Source: Blasia pusilla (Eukaryota; Marchantiophyta; Marchantiopsida; Blasiales). Taken from it: a DNA stretch of 64,000 nt. Positions 1-11,149 of the stretch are shown piece by piece. The notes beneath the pieces are model-generated. The model made no database searches, was not told where the DNA came from, and worked only from the letters and a program-made list of their open reading frames with translations. The position numbers were made by a program, and so were the translations under genes. The DNA lies in NCBI GenBank assembly GCA_050084515.1, contig CM114273.1:20708001-20772000 (forward strand), given 5' to 3'. Position 1 is the first letter of the stretch. The number at the start of each line of letters is the position of its first letter.

Positions 1-873
1 GAACTCAATCCGTCGGGGCAGGTTACTCTCTGTCAAACAGATTTCATACAACTTTATGTTGATTATTCCATTGATGAGAAAGTTCGCCTGATTCACTCTT
101 CACTCGGCAGACCCAAAAAGAATATTCAGACATAAGCATCGCACATCTGAATGAATGAATGAATGCTTTACTACTCCATCAAGAATTGGAAGACTTCAAA
201 GTATATACAAGCTCGAGAGGGTACAACTCTCTTGCTCGGACCATTCCTACAGCAGAAGGACGTCATACACGAATGATGATAATAGCTTCTGTCCTGTTTC
301 TTAAATATTCTCAAGAGGAGGAGCGTTTCTATGATCCGAAGCGTTCTTGATGAAGTTGGTGTCTCTTTAATATCTGTAACTACCTAGATCTATGGTTCTC
401 TTAGCTTTTCCTACCATCCCTATGAATCCGCGGTACAAAACTGTTCTAACTACCAATTTGATACAAAGGGTCGCGCCCTTTCCTAGTCTAATTGTTCTAA
501 CTATGTGTCGGTTCGAATCACAATCATGCTGAGCTTCGCTGCGCTAAATTTCCGGAGGACGAAGTTCTTCATTCTTCTTCGTGCTTCGCTCTTCGTGCTT
601 CGGTCAAGAGCGAAGTACTTCGTATACAGAGCTTCGTTGAGCTTCGTTAGACTTTGTTAAGCTTCGCTTTGATCCTTTATACTTCTTTACAGCTTTTGAT
701 TCTCCTCTAAAGCAAATCCTTGATCTTCATCTCTCTGCCTTGTCTTAGGAGCTTGGTGATTCACTTATTCTTCTTCATAATAATAAATAATCATAATCAA
801 AATCATAATATACAAGAGTCTTCGTTGAATAAAAAGATATATTCTTCAAGATTACAAAATTGTGGGTATCACA
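1..873 (-). repeat. LTR of G-family Ty3 retrotransposon, cut by window edge
   Basis: This stretch matches the two LTRs of the G element at 36525-37745 and 55767-56976. Base 1 corresponds to about 36816, so roughly 290 bp lie outside the window. The LTR reads on the minus strand: its 5' end TGTGATACCC is at 873. It contains a block rich in GCTTCG/GCTTCGT words at about 530-670 and a GAATGAATGAATG run near 150. It abuts a plus-oriented piece of the G coiled-coil ORF, so a minus-oriented G (or solo LTR) inserted into another G copy. The partner LTR, if any, lies left of the window. Confidence 0.85.
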
Positions 874-2230
874 GCTTCCTTTGTCGACGGGAACGTACGA
901 AAAATGCTGGAGGCGCTTCACCCAAGCATGAAGTCATACTTATCGCCTTTTTTAATCCATCTGTATCTTCATAAGCAAGAATTGACGTCGGACAAAGCGC
1001 TCGAGTGGTCGCAGGTCACTCCCGTTTGCTTACCAAGAAAGAGCGGAGCGGTCACGGGTGGAAGCCGCAAAGCCACACCACCAAGCGAAGCAACCCTAAA
1101 GCAACACCCGCATACTTCGGCTTCGCGTAAAGTCGAGGGAATCACCAAACTGCCAAGACCGAAGCGCGGCAGGGTCAACTTCGAAACACCCTCGGAAATA
1201 GAACCTGCTACTCAAGAGGACTCCGATGAGACGCCTCGTGCTAGCAATCATCGCCCTGCACTTCGTCTCATGTCCTAGATAGCCCACGATATGGTATGGT
1301 TCTTGAATTTAGCTGTTCCGGTCATGAATCAACTGCAAGACGTCCTCCACCTGGACGACACAGCGCTGGTGGACGAGTATTTACAAGGCCTACATGACCT
1401 CAACTGTCGGGCTCAGGCTTCGTCCCAACCACGGCACAATGAAAGTGGCGGAAACAACTCTTCAGTTGCGGGATCAAGAACTCGAAGACACCAAAACCAT
1501 GCTTCGCAAAGTTCAAAGCGACTTAGTCCAGAATCAATACGAAGCACGCAATGCACGCCAATGGGAGAGCTTGGCGATTAACCTGGAGTGTGGGGCTGAT
1601 CAGTTAGCTTCGCAGATCAAGGAAGCTTCGCACCTCATTCAACAATATCGACTCCAGATACATCGTGTGCACAACGAATTCAAGAAATTGGCCACCCAAC
1701 ATGCTGAATCTTTGAAACTGCTTCAAGAACAGCAAGAAACGAACAAAGATTTACAGGCGCAATGGTCAGAGGTTACAAGGAGGATCGCGGTATTGGAGGC
1801 GGAGCAGAAACTGCTTAACGAAGTGCAGTTAGACCTGGAAGATGTCAAAGAGTTAATCGAGGAAGCTGCCAAGAGTTTCGAAGAACAAATGAATGAAGAA
1901 ATCGACTACATCAACAAACATTGGAAGCGCCAATTCGACAATCATACAAAGTCTCTTCCAGAAGTTGTACCCACTCTTTCAATTACTCTTGAAGACTTAC
2001 CATTATTTACTCCATCTGATGTCTTAGTCGAGAACAAAGTACTAGGGAGTAAATTAGTTGTTAACAAGTTGCGAGAAAGAATGCGCAATCATACCCCTAT
2101 CATTATCAACAAACCTTCTACTATTCACGGTCGTTTTGTGCCTACACCTGAATTTGATAGTTTAGATGATACTTTTATGGAGATAGAGAAACATCATGAA
2201 GTGTTCGCCGGGGCGGCTCACATTTGAGGG
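874..2230 (+). pseudogene. Fragment of the G-element coiled-coil ORF
   Basis: This is the C-terminal two thirds of the extra ORF of the G retrotransposon, collinear with the copy at 37785-39694. Visible parts are a region around FVDGNVRKM, a basic nuclear-localisation-like stretch PRPKRGRVNFETP, and a long heptad-rich coiled coil (about 1440-1920). A conserved tail ends near residues FDSLDDTFM. A TAG near 1276 and a frame change near 1430 break it. It stops just before the purine tract GAGGGAGGGGG that precedes an LTR at 2239, the normal end of a G internal region. Function is unknown. Confidence 0.75.
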
Positions 2231-2238
2231 AGGGGGTA

Positions 2239-2495
2239 TGTGATACCCACAATTTTGTACTCTTGAAGAATATATCTTTTTATTCAACGAAGACTCTTGT
2301 ATATTTTGATTTTGATTATGATTATTTATTATTATGAAGAAGAATGAGTGAATCACGAAGCTCCTGGGACAAGGCAGAGAGATGGAAGATCAAGGATTTG
2401 CCTTAGAGGAGAGGAAAACACAATAACGAAGCTTAACGAAGCTCAACGAAGATGTACGAAGCTCTGTCTTTGAAGTGCTTCGCTACATACCGAAG
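2239..2495 (+). repeat. Partial 3' LTR of a plus-oriented G element
   Basis: The sequence starts TGTGATACCC right after a polypurine tract (2226-2236). It is collinear with the first 250 bp of the G LTR, with a small difference after about 2412, and is lost after about 2495. Its orientation is opposite to the LTR at 1-873, so the two are not a pair. Confidence 0.8.
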
Positions 2496-2559
2496 CATCA
2501 AAAAGGGGATGCCTGAAAATGAGGACATTAATGGCCTCCCGGCAGTATGGTGGCACCGA

Positions 2560-3416
2560 ACTCATATAGAGTTTCTGCATTCTTGGGGGGGAATTGCGAC
2601 GTATTGACTCGCCCGCTGCGCTCTAGATATGGGCATGCTGGACTTCTACACTCTTAGGCTCCAAGGCATTGGCGGCGGGAGACAATCCAAGGACTATCTG
2701 GAATTGAAGCACTAGTGCATTGAAGCTTGCACCATCGATGACAATCAGACTTTCTGTCCATACCCTTCAAGCGTCCTCCATCTTTCTTTTGAGCAGAAGC
2801 AGCAAGTGGAGGCAACTCAAAAATGAAATTACCATTGTACGTGGGCGGCAGCTTGTCGACAAGAATGTGCTTGAACATTTTCAAGGCCAGAGACGATAGC
2901 AAACTATTGCCTGATACTCGCAAGAGGAACGAGTAGGCGGAAAGAGGGCCCGGTTGGTGTCCGACAAATCCACTGAGGTTGACGACATCCGGAATGTCTT
3001 CAAGAAGTACAACATTGTAACGAGCGTGTGAAGTTGGAGTCGATGCCGGATCTACTGAGCTAGGAGTTGCAAATGTAGAGCTTGGTGCACTAGGAAATTC
3101 TCGACCGTCTACTTGGGAAATTGAAGAATTCAGAGGCAATCCGTAAACTCTATATTGACCATTTGCTAGAGGTAGGAGATTCCATACTTAACAGTCTGCA
3201 ATCACTGGCTAGATTGTCTCACCTATTATGTCCTCCATACCGTCCACCCTAACATCCTTGGACACAAAGATGGTTCCAATTTGGAGAAGAAATCGAATTG
3301 AGAGGAAATTTTCATCCACAGGTATGAAAGACTCACGAGCTCGCGGTCGAACGATTTCTGATTGAGGAAGGGGCCACTAGATGATTGCCATAAGTGAGCT
3401 TCATATAATTATCCAT
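2560..3416 (-). pseudogene. E transposase-like gene, N-terminal part
   Basis: The likely start ATG is at 3416 (MDNYVKL-like context in the intact copies). The protein is read in broken frames down to about 2560, with the longest open piece at 2654-3139. It matches 7488-8340 and 10440-11149. Conserved segments are the PSAPSSTFATP region, a KMFKHILVDKLPP segment and the DCHRWC segment, which begins a cysteine-rich part. A TATA box lies about 90 bp upstream at 3503-3510. It is truncated before the DDE-like core present in the copy at 8650-11149. Confidence 0.55.
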
Positions 3417-3429
3417 TCCCGGAAGATTC

Positions 3430-3500
3430 CACCAAGAGGAGATAGAGAATAAGAATGAGGATAAGAATGGGAATGGGTATGAGAATGAGAATGAGAATGT
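3430..3500. repeat. GAATGAGAATAAGAATGG minisatellite in E 5' leader
   Basis: This is a purine-rich run of GAATGA/GAATAA/GAATGG words between the TATA box and the start codon of the minus-strand transposase-like gene. The same run sits in the same place at 7405-7460 and in three tandem copies at 11160-11670, so it belongs to the E leader and is not a random microsatellite. Confidence 0.7.
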
Positions 3501-3502
3501 TT

Positions 3503-3510
3503 AATTTATA
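3503..3510 (-). promoter_or_regulatory. TATA box of the E transposase-like gene
   Basis: On the minus strand it reads CTATAAATTAA. The same element at the same distance from the start codon occurs at 7394, 11236, 11404 and 11667, which supports a core promoter. Confidence 0.6.
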
Positions 3511-3559
3511 GTTAATAAGGACTCAGATTCTCTTGACAGAATTTGACTGACAAGATGAA

Positions 3560-4470
3560 GTTCGGTAGGTGAGATTGTCTGACATGATGGATTCAATTCT
3601 ATTGCAAACTGTCGGAGTCCGATGGGTTGCATAGTTTGGGAATCAGAGATGTGGGTTGCGAAGCACCCAGTTCCATTTTTTGTTTCCGAGTCCCAATGCA
3701 AGTTGGAACCCGTCGGAGTCCATTGGGTTGGTACCCCCTTCTTGCCGACCAATGGTCTTTTGAGTCGATTTTGCTAGCATCAAACACGAGACATCACTTG
3801 GGGATTTTTATGGGATTGTCCAACTTAGGGTAGACCTTGTGACCCGTAAGATTGGTAGGGGTTGCCTCGGAACTATGCGTTGTCGCATTGTTACCCGAGG
3901 GATAGAAAAGCGTGCAACCTGTCAGTAGCCGACAGTTTGCCCAGGTACCTTGCCTATTACCCCAAGATGAGGGAAGCGTGCAACCCGTCGGCCTCCGACG
4001 GGTTGGGCAAGTGCCTCGCCTTATAACGCTTAAATGAAGGAAGCGTGCAACCCGTCGGCCTTCGACGAGTTGCGCAGATATCCCGCCTTGTTATCCCAAA
4101 ATGAGGGAAGCGTGCAACTTGTCGACCTCCGACGGGTTGCGCAAGTGCCTCGCCTTGTAACGCTTACATGAAGGAAGCGTGCAACCCGTCGGCCTCCGAC
4201 GAGTTGCACGAGTACCTCGCCTTGTTATCCCAAGATGAGGGAAGCGTGCAACCCCCCGGTCTCCGAGGGATTGCGTGGGTACCTCGCGTTCTTGCCTGAA
4301 TACGGTGGAGATGCGCAACTTGTCGATCTTCAACGCGGATAGCTCGGCTTTTTAACCCGAGGAGGAATGATACGTGCAACCTGTCCGAGCCGTCGGGTTG
4401 GTGGTTTTCACGTCCAGACTTCCATAACGGCCAACACGTCAGACACAATGCGACCCAACGGTCAACCCAA
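3560..4470. repeat. Intergenic palindrome array between the two divergent E genes
   Basis: Imperfect palindromes with arms like GCAACCCGTCGG..CCGACGGGTTGC recur every 50-110 bp. They are embedded in a longer unit that also repeats (AAGTGCCTCGCCTTGTAACGCTTACATGAAGGAAGCGTGCAACC). The array separates the minus-strand transposase promoter from the plus-strand ParB/methyltransferase promoter, so it could be a shared regulatory region or a set of transposase-binding sites. Short open frames here (repeated NPSASDGL-type peptides) are translations of the palindromes, not genes. Confidence 0.75.
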
Positions 4471-4482
4471 CGGCTCGAAAAG

Positions 4483-4490
4483 TATAAATA
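4483..4490 (+). promoter_or_regulatory. TATA box of ParB/methyltransferase gene, copy 1
   Basis: AGTATAAATAGG about 260 bp upstream of the start codon. It is conserved at 6296 (minus), 12474 and 25861. Confidence 0.65.
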
Positions 4491-4752
4491 GGCGAGGTTT
4501 TGCTCATTTCCGGTTTTTTGTTTCTTGATCTCGATTGCTCTTCCGCGCAACAGCTGACGAGATACCAAGGGCTCTTTACATGGCGACTCATCGCGAGACG
4601 ATTTGAGCAAACGATCGCGAGATGATTCGAGCGACACATCAAGGCGACTCATTGCGACATCAGCAAGGCAACTCATTAAGGCGACTCCTCGAGGCAACTC
4701 ATCGTGCACAGAAAGTAACTTCGTTGTCGAGGAGGAGGCATTTTCGGGAACA

Positions 4753-5811
4753 ATGACAAGGAAAAACACTCAAGCAAGTAAGGGTGGGAGACTGACTCCC
4801 AAGTCCATGACGACTCCTGCGTCACCATCTCCAGGGCCTCGTTCGGCCAATGAGATAAGGCAGCAAGAGATCGAGGAGCCGAAAAGAGAAGCGGAGATGC
4901 ACAGACAGGAGATTCTTGCAAAAACGTGTTAAGGAAGCGCTCAAAAACTAGAATGCAGAGGCTGAGGTGTTGCAGGCCTTGAAGAAAAGGATCGCCGAGG
5001 AAAAGCGTGAAAAGAAGCGTCTGGACGCATTGGTGAGGAGAGCAGAATTGGCAAAAGCTCAAAGGGAAAAAGCGATTGCCATTGAAGAAAGCCCGGCCCG
5101 TCCAACCGAAAGTGTTGAGATGCAGGAAATGTCCCTGATGAAGTCCGGGGACACAATCAATTTAAAATCGTTTGAGGAAACGGCCGAAGTTCAAGTGACG
5201 GACGATGAGGTCATGAGGACCTCCAACGTGGAGATGGTGGACATCTGTGAAGAAGCAGAAGAGTGGTCTTCCTCGTCTCTGAGCCCGGCGGAAGAAATCA
5301 ACCTCTATCGGATCGACGAGTTTCCAGTTGACTTGCCACCTGCTGTCCCAGAGCAATTGGCGGGCCAAGACATCGACCCAATCTTTGAGCGGGTAAGAAA
5401 AGATCTTGGATCTTTGAGTTATGTGGAGGCCCATGTTGCAATTCATTGGCAATTTAGTGTAGTTTATTGAATTTGTCCCCGTTGTGACAGGTTGTAAAGC
5501 AGATGGCACTGATGGAGGGCCAGAACGCCCTGAGAATTCCACTTTTTCGATTGTGGACAATGGAGTACGTCCACGAAATTCAGTCTGACGAGGATATTGC
5601 AAAGCTGAAACAGTCGGCAGCGACAGCATCCTACGTAGACAACTTCCCTCCGTTCTATGTGCAGCCTTACGATCGACATGGAACCTAAGCGCTGGTGACA
5701 GAGGAGGACTTGGAAGCACTCAACACATTCTGGAGGATAAGAGATCAGGAATTCAGAAGAGCGATTGAGGGGATGGAATTCAGCTGGATGCAAAACCTCT
5801 ATTTCTTCGAC
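4753..5811 (+). pseudogene. E ParB/methyltransferase-like gene, copy 1 (exons 1-2, truncated)
   Basis: The start ATG is at 4753 (MTRKNTQASK). Exon 1 (4753-5392) encodes a serine/lysine-rich head and a charged coiled coil, with a frameshift near 4925-4960. A 98-bp GT-AG intron (5393-5490) follows. Exon 2 starts VVKQMALMEG and has the first half of the ParB-like domain (IPLFRLWTMEYV, then PPFYVQPY). A TAA interrupts it near 5686. The exon ends abruptly at the inverted-duplication junction (about 5811), just before the DGNHR motif. Exons 3 and 4 are missing. A short upstream ORF (MATHRETI) lies in the leader at 4579. Confidence 0.6.
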
Positions 5812-6026
5812 ACCTCAGCCTCTACGTTATGTTTTTTGAGCGCCTCCTTAACACGTTTTGCAAGTAGCTCATGCCTGTGCATCTCCGCTTCCCTTTCCCG
5901 CTCCTCGATCTCTTGCTGCCTTATCTCATTGGCCGAACAAGGCCCTGGAGATGGTGACGCATGAGTCCTCATGGACTTGGGAGTGAAGCTCCCACCCTTG
6001 CTTGCTTGAGTTCTTTTCCTCCTCAT
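5812..6026 (-). pseudogene. E ParB/methyltransferase-like gene, copy 2 (exon 1 head only)
   Basis: The start is at 6026 (MRRKRTQASK). The charged coiled-coil head runs to the inversion junction at about 5812 and then reads into the opposite-strand copy. Its upstream leader (6030-6290) with CGACTCATC repeats and its TATA box at 6296-6303 are in place, so this is the promoter-proximal end of a divergent copy. Confidence 0.6.
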
Positions 6027-6295
6027 TGTTCCCGAAAATGCCTCCTATGGACAAGGAAATTGCTTTCTATGCACGATGAGTCGCCTCGAGGAGTCTCCTT
6101 GATGAGTCGCCTCGAGGAGTCACCTTGATGAGTCGCCTTGCTGATGTTGCGATGAGTCGCCTTGATGAGTAGCTCGAATCGATCGTTTTCTCGAATCCTC
6201 TCGCGATGAGTCGCCTCTAGGTATCTGTTCAGCTGCTGCGCGGAAGAGCAATTGAGATTGCGAAAAGAAAAACCAAAAATGAGCGAATCCTCGCC

Positions 6296-6303
6296 TATTT
6301 ATA
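6296..6303 (-). promoter_or_regulatory. TATA box of ParB/methyltransferase gene, copy 2
   Basis: On the minus strand it reads AGTATAAATAGG, the same as the copy at 4483-4490 and at the same distance from the start codon. Confidence 0.6.
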
Positions 6304-6319
6304 CTTTTCAAGCCGTTGG

Positions 6320-7060
6320 GCTGACCGTTGGGTCGCATTGTCATTCCGACGGCGACGTGTCGGCCGTTATGGAAGTCTGGATGTGAAAACCACCAACCCG
6401 ACGGCTCCGACGAGTTGCACGCTTCCCGCGGGTTCCAAGCATCTGTCCTGCTCGGGTTAAAAATCCGAGCTATCCTGGCAACCCGTCGGAGACCGACAGG
6501 TTGCGCACCTCCGCCGTCCTCAGGCAACAACGCGAGGTACCCGCGCAACCCTTCGGAGATCGGGGCGTTGCACGGGTCTTAAGATAACAAGGCGGGGCAC
6601 CCGCGCAACTTGTCGGAGGCCGACAGGTTGCACGCTTCCTTCATGTAAGCGTTCCAAGGTGAGGCACTTGCGCAACCCGTCTGAGGCCGACGGGTTGCGC
6701 GCCTCCGTCGTCTTTGGGCAAGAAGGCGGGGCACCCACGCAACTCGTCGAAGGGCGACGGGTTGCACGCTTCCTTCATGTAAGCGTTACAAGGTGAGGCA
6801 TTTGCGCAACCCGTTTGAGGCCGACGGGTTACGCGCCTCCGCCGTCTTTGGGCAAGAAGGCGCGGCACCCGCGCAACTCGTCGGAGGCCGATGGGTTGCA
6901 CGCTTTGCTTATCTTGGGGTAATAGGCAAGGTACCAGGGCAACCCGTCGGTTAGCGACAGGTTGCACACTTTTCTATCCCTGGGGTAACAATGCGACAAC
7001 GCATAGTTCCGAGGCAACCCTTAGCAATCTGACGGGTCACAAGATCTACCCTGAGTTGGA
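6320..7060. repeat. Intergenic palindrome array, inverted copy
   Basis: This is the reverse-complement counterpart of 3840-4470, with GTCGG-type palindromes and the GCGTTACAAGG unit repeated at about 6655 and 6785. The number and sequence of palindromes differ from the left arm. Confidence 0.75.
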
Positions 7061-7393
7061 CAATCCCGCAAAACTCCCCAACGATTGGTTGCCTTAGCAA
7101 ATGCAAGTGATGTCTCATGTTTGATAATAGCAAAATCGACTCAAAAGACCATTGGTCGGCAAGAAGGGGGTACCAACCCAACGGACTCCGACGGGTTCCA
7201 ACTTGCATTCGAACGCGAAAACAAAAAATAGAACTGGGTGCTTCGCAACCCATGTCTCTGATTCCCAAATTCTGCAACCTATCGGACTCCGACAGGTTGC
7301 AACAGAAATGAATCCATCATGTCAAACAATCTCACCTAACAAACTTCATCTTGTCAGTCATATTCTGTCATGAGAATCTGAGTCCCTATTCAC

Positions 7394-7401
7394 TATAAAT
7401 T
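7394..7401 (+). promoter_or_regulatory. TATA box of E transposase-like gene (plus copy)
   Basis: CACTATAAATTAAAC about 90 bp upstream of the ATG at 7488. The GAATGAG-type minisatellite (here CATTCTCATTC) lies between, as in every other copy. Confidence 0.6.
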
Positions 7402-7487
7402 AAACATTCTCATTCTCATTCTCATACCCATTCCCATTCTTATCCTCATTCTTATTCTCAGTCTCCTCCCGGTGGAATCTTCTGGGA

Positions 7488-8690
7488 ATGGATAATTATG
7501 TGAAGCTCACTTGTGGCACTCATCTAGCGGCCCTTCCTCAATCAAAAATCGTTCGACCGCAAGCTCGTGAGTCTTTCATACCAGTGGATGAAAAATTTCT
7601 CTCAATTTGATTTCTTCTCCAAATTGGAACCATCTTTGTATCCAAGGATGTTAGGGTGGACGGTACGGAGGACATAATAGGTGAGACAGTCCAACCAGTG
7701 ATTGCAGACCGTAAAGTATGGAATCTCCTACCTCTAGCAAATGGTCAATACAGAGTTTACGGCTTGCCTCTAAATTCCTCTGTTTCTCAAGTAGACGGTC
7801 AAGAATTTCCTAGTGCACCGAGCTCTACGTTTGCAACTCCTAACTCAGTAGATCCGGCATCCACTCCAATTTCACACGCTCGTAACAATGTTGTACTTCC
7901 TAAAGACATTCCGGATGTTGTTAACCGTAGTGGATCTGTCGGACACCAATCGGGCCCTCTGTCTGCCTGCGCGTTCCTCTTGCGAGTATCAAGCAATAGT
8001 TTGCTATTGTCTCAGGCCTTGAAAATGTTCAAGCACATTCTTGTCGACAAGCTGCCGCCCATGTACGATGGTAATTGCATTTTTGAGTTGCCTTCACTTG
8101 CTCCTCCTGCTCAAAAGAAAGATGGAGGACGCTTGAAGGGTATGGACAGCAAGTCTGATTGTCATCGATGGTGCAGGCTTCAACAGACTAGTGGTTCAAT
8201 TCCAGATGGTCCTTGGATTGTCTCCCGCCGCCAATGCGTTGGAGCTTTGGAGTGTAGAAGTCCAGCATGCCCGTATCTAGAGTGCAACGGGCGGGTCAAT
8301 ACGTCACAATTCGCCCCAAGAATGGAGAAACTCCACAAGGACCGGGGATCAATTGAAGTACTTCTTCTGCCCAAATGAATCTTGCGCTTTCCGCAAGTCT
8401 TATTGGGTTGCCATTGGAGCTCCGGGGAATACCCCCACAATTTTGGCCCATCGTTGTAGGTACGAATTGCACTCAAGACGAAGTGGACAATCTTACAAGT
8501 GCCAATTTCAGACTTGTAGACGGAGGAAGTTCAAAGCATGTTCGCATTACAGAGATCTTGGTCTGCACAAGTCTCGCTCGGATTGCTCTACCATCATCTA
8601 TATGGGACATCTTGAAACGCGCCCACGAATATCCCCACCAATGTGTACATCATGCTAGAGGGGAGTTCCTGCTACGCACCGGTTGAAGGC
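7488..8690 (+). pseudogene. E transposase-like gene, N-terminal half with Cys-rich region
   Basis: The start ATG is at 7488 (MDNYVKL). A stop near 7608 and a frameshift separate the first 40 codons from the main frame (7656-8378). After the DCHRWC segment comes a cysteine-rich region (ECRSPACPYLEC, then YFFCPNESC after a frame change near 8340) that looks like a zinc-binding module. A further open piece (8375-8686) runs to a breakpoint at about 8690, where a minus-strand copy of the last exon begins. It lacks the DDE-like core. I cannot name the zinc-finger family. Confidence 0.5.
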
Positions 8691-11149
8691 TTTCACATAG
8701 AGTTTCTCATCACCAGATCTCACAGCCGCCCTGACATAGAGCTCGTAGATCGAAGGCCCCCTTCCTTTTGTTATGCCTTTTGTGAGGAAGATATGGGATG
8801 CTATAGACTGTAGCATTGCCCTTGCATGGTCTTGTTGGCATGCCTCCACAAGTGAAATTCTTTGGCATGCTTGTGATGACCTCCAGGAGGAATGAACACT
8901 TTCTGGTCCACTTGTGTTGGGGCAAAGGGCATTTTCGTGAATGTTCAATCCCTGCAATGACCCCAATGTGAGAAGGGAACAAAAATAGCTCTGAAGTCAA
9001 AGAAATAAGCTACCTTTCGGAACTAGATGAGTTGCAAGGCCGAGGCATCCCATGAACGACTCTACGACCTGTCGGTTCCTGACGCCCAAGAACCACCTAG
9101 TGCAACCTGTCCGATTCCGACGGGTTGCAAGTAAATTTGGCAATGCGACTTGCAACCCGTCCTTTTCCGATTGGTTGCACACTTAGGCAACCCATCAACT
9201 TGTCCTTTTCCGATTGGTTGCACTCTCAGGAAAACCGTCACCCCTGCGATTCCGACCGGTTGCAAGTAAATTTGGCCGTGCGACTTGCAACCTGTCGGTT
9301 TCCGACTGGTTGCACACTCAGGCAACCTGTTGCATTCGACAAGTTGCTTGGTTTCTTGGGTTTGAAATCCCTATAGTGCCCACGCTTCTCAACTTTAGCT
9401 GCAACTCTTCAGACAATTTTCAGACAAATTAGTGAACTCACCTCCAGTATGAAGTTTCCCCATTGTCTCATTCGTACAGTCCACCAACTCAACCAAGAGC
9501 ATAACTCTTTGTACTTCCCCTCAATCGCATGTTTCCTCCACCACCCATGAATTTCTTCTTGGCATTCCATGGCCTGTTTCAAGGTTTTTTTGTCCTTGCA
9601 ACGTTGGAGTAGAGTGACATACTCCGTCCTCTTATTCTCCTTGATGCAAGATTTGGTGTACCGGGTCACAGACTATTGCCAATGGAAAGCATCCAACCTT
9701 TCTCTCTCCGGTTGAACCTCCCCACCCCAAAACAGTTCCCTAATAGCAATCCACCCAAGTTGTGCATTGTCCGCCATGAACCCATAAATTTTCGAAGGTG
9801 GCCTTTTGTTTTCCTTCACCACCTCCAATAAGAGTAACTAGCACATCTTCAAACTACCAACGTCTTCTGCTTTTACTTCACAGTCAAATATAGTTTTGAG
9901 TCCCTTCTCCACATGGTCATAAACGTGAGCACCCATTGTCAACCATCCGTTCAGCTCTCTATAGCAAATATCAAAGCTTATTCAGCTGCCGTAAAGATCT
10001 TCCCCTTCCCTCATTCGATCTATAAGATCAAGGCCACTCGACAAACCTGTCGTTGATATTTTGAAGACATAGGCCTTGGATCCTTCGCCTCCCTGGCCCA
10101 TGAACTGCCATCTCTGAATGAATGAAAATCTGGAGTTGGCCTTGATTCTGACAATGGCATCCATTTCGGCCGTCTTTCCATCCTGTACTCGTATTTGACG
10201 TAGCAAATTCCGGAAGCATTCAGGATCAGCGAGAAATGCGAGATTTTCCCAAAGTTGTTTCTCCTCAGCAGCCCTGATCTCGCCCTGTCCAGGGATTCCA
10301 AGCAATTGTTGACAAATTTGTGATGTTGTTGTTAACTTGATCACTCCGGGCTTTGAACTCGGAGAGTTTCTGTAGACCTCGGCCACTTTCTTCACCACGC
10401 TCCAATGCATTGGCGGCGGGAGACAATCCAAGGACCATCTGGAATTGAAGCACTAGTCCGTTGAAGCCTGCACCATCGATGACAATCAGACTTTCTGTCC
10501 ATACCCTTCAAGTGTCCTCCATCTTTCTTTTAAGCAAGAGCAGCAAGTGGAGGCAACTCAAAAATGCAATTACCATCGCACGTGGGTGGCAGCTTGTCGA
10601 CGAGAATGTGCTTGAACATTTTCAAGGCCAGAGACGATAGCAAACTATTGCCTGATACTCGCAAGAGGAATGCGCCGGCGGGCCCGGTTGGTGTTCGATA
10701 AATCCACTGAGGTTGATAACATCAGGAATTTCTTCAGGAAGTACAACATTGTAACGAACGTGTGAAGTTGGAGTGGATGCCGGATCTATTGAGCTAGGAG
10801 TTGCAAACGTAGAGCTTGGTGCACTAGGAAATTCTCGACGGTCTACTTGGCAAACTGAGGAATTCAAAGGCAAGCTGTAAACTCTGTATTGACCATTTTC
10901 TAGAGGTAGGAGATTCCATACTTTACGGTCTTCAATCACTGGTTGGATTGTCTCACCTATTATGTCCTCCGTACCGTCCATCCTAATATCCTTCGACACA
11001 AAGATGGTTCCAATTTGGAGAAGAAATCGAAGTGAGAGAAAATTCTCATCCACTGGTATGAAAGACTCACGAGCTTGCGGTCGAACGATTTCTGATTGAG
11101 GAAGGGCCGCTAGATGACTGCCACAAGAAAGCTTCACATAATTATCCAT
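8650..11149 (-). pseudogene. E DDE transposase-like gene, most complete copy
   Basis: The start ATG is at 11149 (MDNYVKLSCGS). Open pieces run to 9442, then a donor GTGAGT at 9441. A 490-bp intron follows with acceptor GCAG at 8952, then a last exon to about 8650. The zinc-region part between about 10440 and 10400 is deleted. Downstream are an alpha-helical region (9982-10431) and a core with GFMADNAQ and DAFHW, followed by KHAIEGKYKELCSW and W..RMRQWG. The last exon has a PESVHSSW segment. This layout (D-N-Q segment, F-H-W, late E-S-x-H) resembles plant MULE-type DDE transposases. Stops near 9837 and 9670 break it. It is divergent to the ParB/methyltransferase gene at 12724. Confidence 0.5.
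8990..9400. repeat. Palindromic modules inside the transposase intron
   Basis: About six palindromes of the GCAACC-GTCGG/CCGAC-GGTTGC type lie in the intron of the transposase-like gene. They are spaced 30-60 bp with different core bases. No coding signal is seen here. Confidence 0.7.

Larger units (their letters stand above)
2540..8345. other. Large inverted duplication of E-family sequence
   Basis: The left arm (about 2560-4975) and right arm (about 5812-8345) are reverse complements of each other with point differences and small indels. Each arm holds the 5' part of the transposase-like gene, the divergent promoter region, the palindrome array and exon 1 of the ParB/methyltransferase gene. 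The 0.84-kb spacer is exon 1 end, intron 1 and exon 2 of the left copy. The inner junction lies at about 5811. It looks like a rearranged pair of E copies rather than a clean element. Confidence 0.8.

Noticed and set aside
3500-4770. Many short open frames in the arrays with repeated peptides such as NPSASDGL and RRPTGC
   Set aside because: They are six-frame translations of the GTCGG palindromes and change frame between units. No conserved protein is seen.
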